Of a stretch of 64,000 nt of DNA, positions 44,357 through 53,420 are shown piece after piece (within the stretch, counting starts at the first letter, position 1; every line of letters starts with the position of its first letter). The position numbers and the translations under genes were made by a program. Location of the stretch: NCBI GenBank assembly GCA_021773075.1, contig JAJFKT010000015.1, forward strand, positions 109,022 through 173,021, in the 5' to 3' direction. Source of the stretch: Woeseiaceae bacterium (GTDB lineage Bacteria > Pseudomonadota > Gammaproteobacteria > Steroidobacterales > Woeseiaceae). The notes under the pieces are model-generated. The model was not told where the DNA came from. It ran no database searches and saw only the letters and a program-made list of their open reading frames with translations.

Positions 44357-45583
44357 CTGGATATCCTGCTAATAATCCTGATCCTGCTCGTCGTGACCCG
44401 CATGTTCGGGGAGTTCGCGGAGCGGGCAAAATTGCCGGCACTGGTCGGTGAACTGCTGGCAGGCATCTGCCTCGGTTACCTGCTACTGCGCTTCCAGCAC
44501 CGGGCGCCCTCGATCTGGTTTACGGCCAACAGCGATATCTTCACAGGGCTTGCCGACCTCGGCATGTTCTTCCTCATGCTGCTGGCTGGCATTCGCATGG
44601 AGCCACTGGAATTCGCGCGCTCGTCGAAGTCGGCGATCCTGATTGCGATCGGTGGCATGCTCGTGCCGGTCAGCGTGGGCTATGCGCTGGGCCTCGCGGT
44701 ATTGCCCGAGTCGGCCTACAAGATGGCGCAATGCCTATTCCTTGGTGTGGCGCTGAGCATCACGGCCGTTCCCGTTGCCGTACGCATGTTTATGGATCTC
44801 GGTGCCCTCGACTCCAGGGTGGGCAAGGCCGTAATCGCGGCCGCGCTCTGGGACGATCTCCTGAGCCTGTTCCTGATCGCGTTGCTGCTCGCAGCGATTG
44901 GTGGCCACGGAACCGGGGACTTCACATTGACCAACTTGCTGCCCGTGGTCGGCAAGGTCCTGTTGTTCTTCGCGATCACCATTCCTGTGGGGCTGTACGT
45001 CTTTCCGTGGCTCGGTAAATCGTTTCGCCATCTGAGCTTTCCCGAGGTCGACTTCAGCATGTTACTAATCGCTGCGCTCGCCTACGCGGTGCTGGCCGAG
45101 ATCCTTGAGCTGCACCCAATCATCGGCGCGTTCATAGCCGGCATGTTCTTCCACCCCAAGGTCGTCGACGAAGCCAGCTACGAGCGTGTCGAACAGCAGA
45201 TGTCGGGACTGACGCGCGGTTTCCTCGCACCGATCTTCTTCGTCTCAGTGGGCTTTCATCTCGATCTAAGCAGTGTCGGCCAGGTGCCGGGCTTTGTTGT
45301 CGTCCTTACATTGCTGGCACTGGCCAGCAAGCTGATCGGCTCAGGCGTTCCGGCCTACTGGGCCGGGTTCTCGAAACAGGAGTCCCTGTTGGTTGGTGTG
45401 GGCATGAGCGGAAGAGGGGCTGTGGAACTCATCATCGCCGGCGTTGCATTCGAAGCTGGGTTATTTCTGCAACCGGATCCGCCAGGATTGATCGTGCAGA
45501 GCCTGTTCTCAGCCATCGTCATCATGGCGATCGTAACGACGGTTGCTGCGCCGATTGCATTACGGGTTTTGTGGGGGCGGTGA
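44357..45583 (+). CDS. Cation:proton antiporter (CPA2 type), probable CTG start
   Basis: Inner-membrane antiporter with about 11-13 helices of the Na+/H+ exchanger family. Landmarks are LPALVGELLAGICLGYLL, GKAVIAAALWDDLLSLFLIALLL with the acidic pair of the transport site, and HPIIGAFIAGMFFHP. The TrkA regulatory domains of Kef systems are missing. The track starts at a GTG (44393) that cuts the first helix; reading frame and hydrophobic helix continue upstream (LDILLIILILLVVTRMF) to a CTG at 44357 preceded by GGAGG 8 bases away, with a stop at 44333 behind it. A CTG start is therefore the best choice. Confidence 0.82.
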   Translation: MDILLIILILLVVTRMFGEFAERAKLPALVGELLAGICLGYLLLRFQHRAPSIWFTANSDIFTGLADLGMFFLMLLAGIRMEPLEFARSSKSAILIAIGGMLVPVSVGYALGLAVLPESAYKMAQCLFLGVALSITAVPVAVRMFMDLGALDSRVGKAVIAAALWDDLLSLFLIALLLAAIGGHGTGDFTLTNLLPVVGKVLLFFAITIPVGLYVFPWLGKSFRHLSFPEVDFSMLLIAALAYAVLAEILELHPIIGAFIAGMFFHPKVVDEASYERVEQQMSGLTRGFLAPIFFVSVGFHLDLSSVGQVPGFVVVLTLLALASKLIGSGVPAYWAGFSKQESLLVGVGMSGRGAVELIIAGVAFEAGLFLQPDPPGLIVQSLFSAIVIMAIVTTVAAPIALRVLWGR

Positions 45584-45601
45584 GCGAAAGCGTACTCTGC
45601 G

Positions 45602-46045
45602 TCAGTCGCTCACTTGTTCCACGTTATTGACGAAGTTTCCAGCGGCAGCGTGACAGGCCTGGCACTGCTCAGTGATAAGTTTCGACGCAGCGCGTGCCGC
45701 GTCAAGATCGGGCGCAATTTCAACGCTGCGGGCTGCCGCGCGCATGCTAACCAGATATCGCTGCCAGTCTGCAGGGACACCGCTTAGCGTTTCGTGCCGC
45801 CACAACCAGCGGGCCGGTAATTTGCTGGCCTCGAGGTCGCCATCGGCGAGGGCGTTGTTGAGAACGTCAAGTCGATCCGCATGTGCGTGCATGTGCCTGA
45901 GAATCCCGGTGTATTGATAACTGTCTTTGTCGATCGTTGGGTTCTCGGTCGGCGTCGTTTCCGCAGCAGGTGCGGCTTGTGTTTTGCTCTCACAACCTGT
46001 CGCGATCAGAGCAAATCCGATGATCGCAAGTACGTGCAATCTCAT
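45602..46045 (-). CDS. Lipoprotein with C-terminal CxxCH haem motif
   Basis: A 147-residue protein with a lipobox leader (FALIATGCES) and a single haem-binding motif CQACH close to its C-terminus, the arrangement of cytochrome c' and cytochrome b562-like four-helix proteins. The rest is helical and rich in Ala and Leu. It could bind haem covalently and work as a periplasmic electron or NO carrier. The track start (46066) adds only seven residues; the ATG at 46045 puts the leader first. Confidence 0.8.
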   Translation of the reverse strand: MRLHVLAIIGFALIATGCESKTQAAPAAETTPTENPTIDKDSYQYTGILRHMHAHADRLDVLNNALADGDLEASKLPARWLWRHETLSGVPADWQRYLVSMRAAARSVEIAPDLDAARAASKLITEQCQACHAAAGNFVNNVEQVSD

Positions 46046-46240
46046 TACTACCTCCAAGCCAGCCATCGGCCAGCCCTAAAAACAAGAAGGATTTCAGCAC
46101 AAGTGTAGCAACGAAAAGGGGGAGTAAAGCAGCACAGCTAACTAGTAGATGCACTGATTGCGGAGGGTGCGTTACCTACTGTAGCCTCACGCTACAGCGC
46201 TCAGTGCTTGCTCCTGCGTTCGCGACCGACGTTTACACTC

Positions 46241-47845
46241 CTAGACGGATTTTTCCACTTTTTCACCGAACAATCGCTCTGCGTTCTGATAAAACAGTTT
46301 GTCCACGGTTTCGCGGGGCACTCCAGCCCGACTCAACGCCTGCTGGAACTTGATTGCGTATGACGACCATGTTCCCGTCTGCGCCAGCATGAACCAATCG
46401 GTTCCGAACATCAGTCGGTCTGCCACTGTATCGCCATGCATCAATTTCGTGTCCAACAAGTCGGTTAAGCGTTTCACGGCCTCTGGCTTATCTTCTATGA
46501 CGTCATCCCAGAAGCCGAGGTCACCGTACAGATGTTTCGCGTTCGGAGTATTCATCAGGTCCGTGAATTGCCGGGTCCAATTACCCGTTCCGCCATCCTT
46601 ATTCTTGCTGCCGCCAACATGCCCAAGGTTCACGCGAGAACCCGCACTTTCTTTCTCGCCGAAGAATGTTCCCCAACCCGATGGCCCGCCAAGGATGTCG
46701 TGCGAGGGCAACCGGCCCATGGATTCGTTGCTGTGCGACATGACCGGTACGTCCTTGTCTCGGCAATAGGTGAACAAGGCTTGCAGTTTTTTGTCGATCA
46801 AGCCGAGGTCCGGATGTTTGCCGTTTGTGGGATAGCTCGGATTTGTCGCATTACCGTGTGGGAAAAAGCCCATCGGCGGGTAGATCTTGACACCTGCAAA
46901 GCCACGCGCGCCGATAGCATCCTTGACGAGATTGATAGACTCGTCGCCGTCTTCAATATCGGTCCAGGGGTTGTAGGCGACTAACGGCCGCATGTGACCG
47001 CCGGATAATTCCGCCAGATTTTCCATGAGAATAATTTGATCGCGAAGCCGCGAGCGTGTGTGATCGCAATCACCGATCCAGTAGTCGAAATCGACCATCG
47101 ACGCGTAGCACCGATTGATTCCGAAGGCCCCGTCGCTGGTGGTGTAGCCGCGCTGATATTCGCGAAAGTTGTGCATTCGTGGCGATAGCAGGAACCCCGC
47201 GAAGGCTAAAATGCCGTCGATATTGACGCCACGTGCACGATAAATCTTTAGCGCATCCTCGGCGTCGTCAGCATTGCTGCCCGACTCAAAAGACCGCAGC
47301 AAAAATTCTTCATCAAATTTCGTCGATCCAGATTTATTGACGGCGTACTGGTTTTGAAGCTCCGCATCCATCTGCGTGGCATAGCCCGTTTTGTAAAGTC
47401 GGGTCATCAGCAGGTCGGCGACCTTCTCGCGGTGCTGCCGGATCTCGCCCGACAGGGCATTCAAGTCGCCCAGAGCGCCTTTTGCAGAAAGTGTGCGAAG
47501 GTTTTCCATCTCTTCGTGCGCCGAGATTGCAACCCTTTTCATGACCCATTCGATGGGCGATGCAAGACCGATCGCGATCCATCGCAATGATTTCGGTAGC
47601 TGATAGGCAATCGGGCCACGTAGGTATCCGGCGATCTGCAAGTCCGTCGCGTTGAATATATGGCAGTGAGGATCTATGACCTTGCTGCTAATACGATTCG
47701 CGTCATTGACGCGATACGGACTAAGGGGAGTACCCGCGGGTCTAAAACTCTCCGATTCACTGATGGGCCGTGCGGATGTGCAACAACCACTCGCGCTGAC
47801 AATGCTTGCGCCTATTGCACTCGACAAGAATTTACGACGATCCAT
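46241..47845 (-). CDS. Exported amidohydrolase-family protein
   Basis: A 534-residue TIM-barrel metal hydrolase of the amidohydrolase_2 type. Metal ligands appear in IDPHCHIFN, VMSHSNES and FGTDWF. The N-terminus is a twin-arginine-like signal (DRRKFLSSAIGAS) with a Cys pair (SGCCTS) suitable for lipidation. A 100-residue insertion between the first ligand and the barrel is unusually long. A small-molecule decarboxylase or amidase role in the periplasm is likely, substrate unknown. Confidence 0.85.
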   Translation of the reverse strand: MDRRKFLSSAIGASIVSASGCCTSARPISESESFRPAGTPLSPYRVNDANRISSKVIDPHCHIFNATDLQIAGYLRGPIAYQLPKSLRWIAIGLASPIEWVMKRVAISAHEEMENLRTLSAKGALGDLNALSGEIRQHREKVADLLMTRLYKTGYATQMDAELQNQYAVNKSGSTKFDEEFLLRSFESGSNADDAEDALKIYRARGVNIDGILAFAGFLLSPRMHNFREYQRGYTTSDGAFGINRCYASMVDFDYWIGDCDHTRSRLRDQIILMENLAELSGGHMRPLVAYNPWTDIEDGDESINLVKDAIGARGFAGVKIYPPMGFFPHGNATNPSYPTNGKHPDLGLIDKKLQALFTYCRDKDVPVMSHSNESMGRLPSHDILGGPSGWGTFFGEKESAGSRVNLGHVGGSKNKDGGTGNWTRQFTDLMNTPNAKHLYGDLGFWDDVIEDKPEAVKRLTDLLDTKLMHGDTVADRLMFGTDWFMLAQTGTWSSYAIKFQQALSRAGVPRETVDKLFYQNAERLFGEKVEKSV

Positions 47846-47969
47846 GATGAGGCTCCCTTCAAATAGCTTAAGTATAGGAAAGAATCCAGAGGACGCATTT
47901 TTTGGCTTGGAATAGCGGGGATATGGGCGCCAAATCAGATGTGACGGAAGGACTCAATGTTTCTATGAA

Positions 47970-48530
47970 TTACTCGAGATCCTTGAACTGTGCGACGCGA
48001 GTAACAAAAGAATGCACACGCGACGGTAAGTCCTCGGCGTCGAGGGCGCCAATCATGATGACCTTGGAGGTCTTGTCACCGTCACGAATCTCCACCAAGT
48101 CATCGGTACCGATTTCCGCCAAGAAGGCCTTTTGCCCAATGCCCGCCTTGCCGCCGCCAACGCTCCCACGATGTCCGACATGTAGTTTACCTTTGCTATT
48201 TCTCAGGAAAACGCCACCAACTCGCCGACTAATACCCTCCAATGGAAAGTTGGTTTCAACGACGATGGATTTTCCATCTCCATCAAACGGATTGCCAAGT
48301 CCAAATGCAGCCAGGAACTGCTTCTTTGCCGGCAAAAATGCTGCCCATAAATCGAGATCTGATCTCCCGTGCACTTTGGCCAGTGCCGCGCCACTTTGAA
48401 ATCCGAGTCGGATTTCCTCCGTACGATCGCTTCCGTCCGTCATTCTTTTTTCGAACAGCGAAATCGCTTTCGTAATCTCTGTTGGATCTGTAACAGTGGT
48501 CGGTCGAATAGGGTAGAACTTGCCAGCCAT
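47970..48530 (-). CDS. Hypothetical protein with glycine-rich loop
   Basis: A 186-residue soluble protein without signal peptide. I do not recognise the family. The middle holds a striking glycine- and basic-rich stretch (NSKGKLHVGHRGSVGGGKAGIGQK) with alternating beta strands on either side, and the early region WAAFLPAKKQFLAAFGLGNPF suggests a packed hydrophobic core. The pattern is reminiscent of DNA-recognition domains in restriction proteins, but nothing supports this beyond style. It stands alone on the minus strand between an amidohydrolase and an oxidoreductase gene. Confidence 0.68.
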   Translation of the reverse strand: MAGKFYPIRPTTVTDPTEITKAISLFEKRMTDGSDRTEEIRLGFQSGAALAKVHGRSDLDLWAAFLPAKKQFLAAFGLGNPFDGDGKSIVVETNFPLEGISRRVGGVFLRNSKGKLHVGHRGSVGGGKAGIGQKAFLAEIGTDDLVEIRDGDKTSKVIMIGALDAEDLPSRVHSFVTRVAQFKDLE

Positions 48531-48601
48531 GGAGATATCTCCGCATATTTTCGTTCAGTCTACCGACTATAGACCGTTCTTGCTCTCACTTTAGATACCT
48601 A

Positions 48602-49333
48602 TCAGTAAGCGACTGAGATCTGCTGCCTCAAATGCGTGGCCTGTTCCGCCTCGTCGATAAGCGCCACTGCGAAATCCGCACGTGAGACGCGAGTTCTGCC
48701 CCGGTCATCTTCAAGCGCCTGGCTGCCGCCAATGCGGAAAACGCCGGTTCGTGGCCCGTTGGTAAGGTTTTTTGGCGGCGTCACGTAGGTCCACTTAACG
48801 TCATCGACCTTGCCGTAAAACTCCAAGGCAAGAATCTGGCCCAGGATCTCAACTTCCAGACCCTTAGACAAAAGAATTGTCGGCAACTTGGCGGCGTACA
48901 GGACGCCCGGCTCAACCTCGAGCGCTCCCGAGCCGCCGACATGCAGCAGCCGCGGCGCTTCGTCCTGCAGGAACAGGACGTCGACGAGCATCTCCGCAGC
49001 CATGAATTGCAAGGCACTCTCGGGCCAACCTGAATCGCCGATCACTCCGCGCACGGATAAAATCACGACATCCTGGCCGGTCACTATTTCAGTCACGCTC
49101 GCCTTGTCGAGGAGGTCACCTTTGACGACCGAGAGCATGTCATGTCGTTTTTGGATCTGCTCGGGTTGCCGGGACACGGCCGTGACCCGGTGACCACGAT
49201 CCAGCGCCTCCTGCACAACGTGCGAGCCGACTTCTCCGGTTGCACCGTAGATAACGATATCGAGCGGCTCGTCGGCGCGTCCGACACTCGCCGCCAGTAG
49301 CAGTGCCACACATGCAAAGATTAGCTGTCGCAT
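48602..49333 (-). CDS. Exported NAD(P)-binding protein, NmrA/atypical SDR type
   Basis: Rossmann-fold protein of the NAD(P)H-binding (NmrA, biliverdin-reductase-B-like) family: IVIYGATGEVGSHVVQEALDRGHRVTAVSRQP carries the GxxGxxG motif. A cleavable signal peptide (LLAASVGRADEP) predicts export, which is unusual for a nucleotide-binding enzyme. The active-site region VGGSGALEVEPGV lacks the classical Tyr-x3-Lys. Function not deducible. Confidence 0.85.
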   Translation of the reverse strand: MRQLIFACVALLLAASVGRADEPLDIVIYGATGEVGSHVVQEALDRGHRVTAVSRQPEQIQKRHDMLSVVKGDLLDKASVTEIVTGQDVVILSVRGVIGDSGWPESALQFMAAEMLVDVLFLQDEAPRLLHVGGSGALEVEPGVLYAAKLPTILLSKGLEVEILGQILALEFYGKVDDVKWTYVTPPKNLTNGPRTGVFRIGGSQALEDDRGRTRVSRADFAVALIDEAEQATHLRQQISVAY

Positions 49334-49366
49334 TGACGTGCCCTGTCGCTGAGTCGCTCGGGCATA

Positions 49367-50776
49367 TTACTTGCAGAGCTCGTAGCGATCACAGACGAAG
49401 CCGCGAGTCTTCGGCGTGGGGCCCAGTTTCTCGATACCGCGGCTCTGCATCTGGCGCTCGAAGCGATGAATGCGCTCGTTGTACTCGCGTAGCAATCGTT
49501 CTTTGCTCTCTTTGGAAACGAACGCGTGCTTGAGTGAGTTGCGCCCAAGCGTCTTGATCTCCTCCCACGACAAGCTGAACTCCGTCGCGGCCACGTAGAA
49601 CTCATCGGTCATCGTCGATTCCCACATGCCGCGATCGTCACTCGACAACGCGACCGGTATCCCGGTGCGCAGGTACTCGGGAAACGGGTGTTCGGAATAG
49701 TCATTCACATACTCGAGCAACAGGTTGCTGATGAGATTGATTTCGACGAGATAAGGCCCGTGTCGCAAAAGGAGCATGGTGTCGTCATCTGAAATCAGGT
49801 TGAGCCCGTGGCCGATGCGATCGGCGCCGAGCAATAATGTGTCCCGCACGTGCGCGTTGGGCTCATCCACCTCACCGGCGTGGATCGAGAGTCGAACGCC
49901 ACTGTACTCGCGGCGCAGCTCACGCAAGGTTGGCAGGAAACGGGCCGGATAGCCCTTATCGTTGTCCTCGCGGCCCACCATGTTGACGCCGACGAGCAGG
50001 TCGGGGTTTTCGTGCACGAGCTTGTACACATGCCGTAACTGATCCTCGGCGTTGGGCAGGAAGCGAAGGATGACGAGCTGGAAACGCACGGTGACGCCAA
50101 GATCCCGTACGTCCTTTCGCGCCAGCGCCTCGCGCAGGATATCGAATGCCTCTGGCGCATCGATGCTCGCGCCGTCCGGATCCTCGTACGAGCCGCCGCC
50201 AATCTGGTATTCGACGTACGCCATACCTTCCTCAGCATAGGCCTGCATGTTCTTCACCATCGTTTCCGCCTGCAGCCAGGGATTGCGGGTGAGGGCGTTG
50301 AGTCGCTGCCAGTGTGTCTCAAAGAATTCGCCACGGCCCTCGTAGGGCTTGTCGAGTCGAATGCTGTTCATCCAGGCGGACTTCTCGCGATCGTCGAGGT
50401 CCGCGAGCCGCTTGTACTCGCCCTTCTCACACTCGTCGAGCGATGCATACTCGAGTGCCGAGATATTTCGGAATAGCAGGAAATAGTTGGCGGCTGCGTT
50501 AGCGCCGAAATCGCGGCAGTTGCTGATGCGAACTTTGGTGTAATACTCGTAACCGCGCTCCTGTTGGGCCAGTGCCAGCTCGTACCACCACTCGGCGAAT
50601 ACGGCGCCCGAAAGGTGATTATGCAGGTCGCCTCCTTTGGGCATGTAGTAGAGCGTGCGATAGAGTGCTTCTTCGTCGTCGCCGTCGCGGATCTTATCGA
50701 ACCAGTCGGCGTCGGCCACGAATGGCAGCAACAGCAGCGCCATGGCAGTGGTTAGTAGAGCAGTAATGCGTTTCAA
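49367..50776 (-). CDS. Exported adenosine deaminase-like hydrolase (ADGF type)
   Basis: Zinc-dependent deaminase-fold protein. Metal ligands are in GGDLHNHLSG, the catalytic region in LSIHAGEV, and further ligands in DRIGHGLNL and ALSSDDRG. The length of about 469 residues and the secretion signal (LLLLPFVADADW) match growth-factor-like adenosine deaminases and not the short cytosolic enzyme. The TTG at 50776 (translated as MKRITALLTTAMALLLLPF) gives a complete signal peptide; the track start at 50845 does not. It is divergent from the M17 peptidase and shares its 94-bp promoter region. Likely a purine-scavenging enzyme. Confidence 0.87.
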   Translation of the reverse strand: MKRITALLTTAMALLLLPFVADADWFDKIRDGDDEEALYRTLYYMPKGGDLHNHLSGAVFAEWWYELALAQQERGYEYYTKVRISNCRDFGANAAANYFLLFRNISALEYASLDECEKGEYKRLADLDDREKSAWMNSIRLDKPYEGRGEFFETHWQRLNALTRNPWLQAETMVKNMQAYAEEGMAYVEYQIGGGSYEDPDGASIDAPEAFDILREALARKDVRDLGVTVRFQLVILRFLPNAEDQLRHVYKLVHENPDLLVGVNMVGREDNDKGYPARFLPTLRELRREYSGVRLSIHAGEVDEPNAHVRDTLLLGADRIGHGLNLISDDDTMLLLRHGPYLVEINLISNLLLEYVNDYSEHPFPEYLRTGIPVALSSDDRGMWESTMTDEFYVAATEFSLSWEEIKTLGRNSLKHAFVSKESKERLLREYNERIHRFERQMQSRGIEKLGPTPKTRGFVCDRYELCK

Positions 50777-50870
50777 TGGAGCTCTCGCTTCGTTACACGA
50801 TTCGTTCTGCAGTCTATGCAGCGTGTACAGTACTTGTCCATACAATCGCGGAACACTTGGAGAAATTAGA

Positions 50871-52400
50871 TTGAAAACTATTGCCGCACTACTTGCCTGT
50901 CTTACGCTAGCCCCTTCGGCTTACGCTGAGCAACAATTCGATTTTGCATCATTCGACATTCCCCCAGATGGGCGCATCGTCGTGCCTGTGGTCGAAGGCG
51001 AGACATTAAGCGGCATCGCCGCAACGATCGACCAGCGAACGAATGGCGCACTCACGGTTGCAGCGGCGGAAGCGTCATTTCTCGGCGAAGCGAACGCGAC
51101 GGTGACGCTCTTGGGTGTCGCGCCTTATTCGCGCATTGACCTGATCGGTCTGGGTGCAGAAACCGTCAGCCGCGCCACTGCTGAGGATTTTGGTGGTACA
51201 GCCGCATCGTTGCTGGCGGAAACAGAGGGCGGCAACGTGCAGATTCTCTGGGATGTCGATAACGCAGATCAAGAGGCGACCGCAGCGCGTGTTGCATTCG
51301 GCTATTTGCTGCGCAGTTATCGTTTCGACAAGTACCAGGCAGACAAGATTGATCCGGATACGCTCCCGGTCGTGCGCCTTTTAAGTGACGACAATTCTCA
51401 ACCGTCGTTCGAGAGTGACCTGGTGCATCTTGCCGCCGGTGTGTACTTCGCGCGGAACATGCCCTCGGAGCCTGCTAACCATATTTATCCTCAGGCTTTC
51501 GTCGACAGAGCCGAAGAGCTGTTCGAAGGGCTCGACAACGTCAAGATCAAAGTGCTGGACGAGGAAGATCTGCAGCGGCTTGGCATGGGCGCGCATTGGG
51601 GCGTTGGCAAGGGCTCGTCACGCCCTCCCAGGCTCTTGATCATTGAGTACATGGCCGGTGGTAACAGCTCGCCTGTCGTGCTCGCCGGCAAAGGGATTAC
51701 TTTCGACACGGGTGGTATCTCGCTTAAGGACAATGACGGCATGTGGGCGATGAAAGGTGACCTCGGCGGTGCAGGCGTTGTGACAGGTACTGTGTTGGCC
51801 GCCGCGCGTCGTGGTGCAGCGGTCAATGTTGTCGCATTGGCTGCACTTGCAGAAAACATGCCCTCGGGCACAGCGATCCGTCCCGGTGATGTACTGACCT
51901 CGATGTCCGGCATTACGATCGAGATCATGTCCACCGATGCCGAAGGGCGACTCGTACTTTCCGACGCCGTGCACTACGCTCAGGTCACTTATGAGCCCAG
52001 CGTGTTGATCGATGTCGCAACCTTGACCGGGTCAGCAGGCCGTGCACTGGGTGATGACTATGCCGCAGTTTTCGGTCGTCACGATGAACTGATAGAACAA
52101 CTTACCGAAGCGTCCAACGCTGCGAACGAGGCGATTTGGCGATTGCCGCTGGACGACACGCACTTCAAGCAAATCGAATCCGAAGTTGCCGATATCAAGA
52201 ACAGCGACGCGGGTAATCCCGGCGCCAGTGCCGGGGCGGCATTTATAGGATCGTTTGTTGACGAGGATCAGGTCTGGGCTCACTTCGATATCGCGGGCGT
52301 GGACCTGCTGGAGGAGGACCGACCGACCATACCCAAGGGTTATTCAGGCTGGAGTGTGCGAACACTTGATGAATATTTGCGTCGGCATCACGAACAATAA
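50871..52400 (+). CDS. Exported leucyl aminopeptidase-like protein (M17)
   Basis: M17 metallopeptidase of about 509 residues with signal peptide (LTLAPSAYAEQQ). Two-zinc ligands and catalytic residues lie in GKGITFDTGGISLK, MKGDLGGAG and the signature TDAEGRL (here STDAEGRL, where the usual first residue is Asn). The N-terminal macro-type domain is present. Start is TTG at 50871, eight bases after GGAG; the track start 50742 would fall in the divergent gene. The export signal is unusual for the family and suggests extracytoplasmic peptide use. Confidence 0.9.
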   Translation: MKTIAALLACLTLAPSAYAEQQFDFASFDIPPDGRIVVPVVEGETLSGIAATIDQRTNGALTVAAAEASFLGEANATVTLLGVAPYSRIDLIGLGAETVSRATAEDFGGTAASLLAETEGGNVQILWDVDNADQEATAARVAFGYLLRSYRFDKYQADKIDPDTLPVVRLLSDDNSQPSFESDLVHLAAGVYFARNMPSEPANHIYPQAFVDRAEELFEGLDNVKIKVLDEEDLQRLGMGAHWGVGKGSSRPPRLLIIEYMAGGNSSPVVLAGKGITFDTGGISLKDNDGMWAMKGDLGGAGVVTGTVLAAARRGAAVNVVALAALAENMPSGTAIRPGDVLTSMSGITIEIMSTDAEGRLVLSDAVHYAQVTYEPSVLIDVATLTGSAGRALGDDYAAVFGRHDELIEQLTEASNAANEAIWRLPLDDTHFKQIESEVADIKNSDAGNPGASAGAAFIGSFVDEDQVWAHFDIAGVDLLEEDRPTIPKGYSGWSVRTLDEYLRRHHEQ

Positions 52401-52404
52401 GCAT

Positions 52405-53298
52405 TTAAACCCGACGATGTGCGATAACGGTTCCGGCAAGAACAAGCCCTGCTAAGAACATGAGCCGCAGCGTGAAGATCTCGTCAAGAATGAGTACGGC
52501 ACCGACTACTGTAATCACCGGCATCAATAATTGTAGTGAGCCTATTCTCTCTATGCCTCCGCGACCGAGCGCAAAGAACCAGAGCACATAACCCAGCAAG
52601 GACGACAGCAAGGTCAGCCAGGCAATGGCCCACCACGCGGAAGCGGGCAACGTCGTCCAGTCAGTGCCCTGCTGATAGAAAACCAATGTCGGAACGGTGA
52701 TCAAAAGCGCGACCGACAATCCCCAGAACGTCGTCGCAAATGCACCAATTTTCGGCGAGAGCTTTCCGCCGGCAACATAGCCCGCAGCGCAAAGTACGCA
52801 GCCGGCCAGTACTATCAAGTCGCCGATGGCTGCCGAGCGCGGATCTGAAACAACCAGTAAGCCTTCACGATTCGTTATCAGAAAAAGCGCGCCGGCCAAT
52901 GCCATGCCGCCGCCGATCCACCAACTGCGTTCTGGAATGGTTCGGTTAACCAAGCTGGCGAGCAACACCGTGATGACCGGCAGCGTCGCCATGATCAGGG
53001 CGGCGTGGCTGGCCGTGGTTCGCGCGAGTCCAAGACTCAGAAAGATTGGCCAGGCGGCAAAGCTGCACAGACCCGAAACTAACAACAACAGTTGGTCGTG
53101 GCGAGCGGCAGGCCATCTAAGCCGCAGCGCCAATGCGATCATGAGCGCCACGATACCGGCCAACATGGATCGAAGTGTTGCCACGACGATAGGGTCCGCG
53201 AACCCAACCGCATAACGGTTTGCTATGGCGGTGCCTCCCCAGAAAACGAGGGTCAGGAGCGCGGCGAGTATGGCTATGGGTGGGGGCTTGGTGGACAT
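52405..53298 (-). CDS. EamA family (drug/metabolite transporter) permease
   Basis: A 297-residue inner-membrane protein with two repeats of five helices, the DMT superfamily layout. The first repeat begins ILAALLTLVFWGGTAIANRYAVGF and the second LIVLAGCVLCAAGYVAGGKLSPKIG. Substrate is usually an amino acid, nucleoside or similar metabolite, unknown here. The gene converges on the M17 gene with a 4-bp gap. Confidence 0.9.
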   Translation of the reverse strand: MSTKPPPIAILAALLTLVFWGGTAIANRYAVGFADPIVVATLRSMLAGIVALMIALALRLRWPAARHDQLLLLVSGLCSFAAWPIFLSLGLARTTASHAALIMATLPVITVLLASLVNRTIPERSWWIGGGMALAGALFLITNREGLLVVSDPRSAAIGDLIVLAGCVLCAAGYVAGGKLSPKIGAFATTFWGLSVALLITVPTLVFYQQGTDWTTLPASAWWAIAWLTLLSSLLGYVLWFFALGRGGIERIGSLQLLMPVITVVGAVLILDEIFTLRLMFLAGLVLAGTVIAHRRV

Positions 53299-53420
53299 AG
53301 CGATCCACTGTATTTAAGTAATACGGCTTTGGCTATCGGCTAGCGTGAAGGCACTTCTGATGATATGGCGGGTCAGATACCGGTACTATAAAAAAACAAC
53401 ACGCAATACCGGAGCCGAAC

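Noticed and set aside
44332-44400. ATG at 44332 as start of the antiporter
   Set aside because: It is in a different frame and soon ends; it would need a frameshift to reach the antiporter frame.
45580-45613. Inverted repeat GTGAGCG / CGCTCAC across the convergent gene ends
   Set aside because: The 20-base loop and absence of T-runs make a terminator doubtful; left unassigned.
46179-46197. Hairpin CTGTAGC-CTCAC-GCTACAG
   Set aside because: Good stem, but no T-run on either strand and not a LexA box because the spacing between CTGT and ACAG is 11, not 8.
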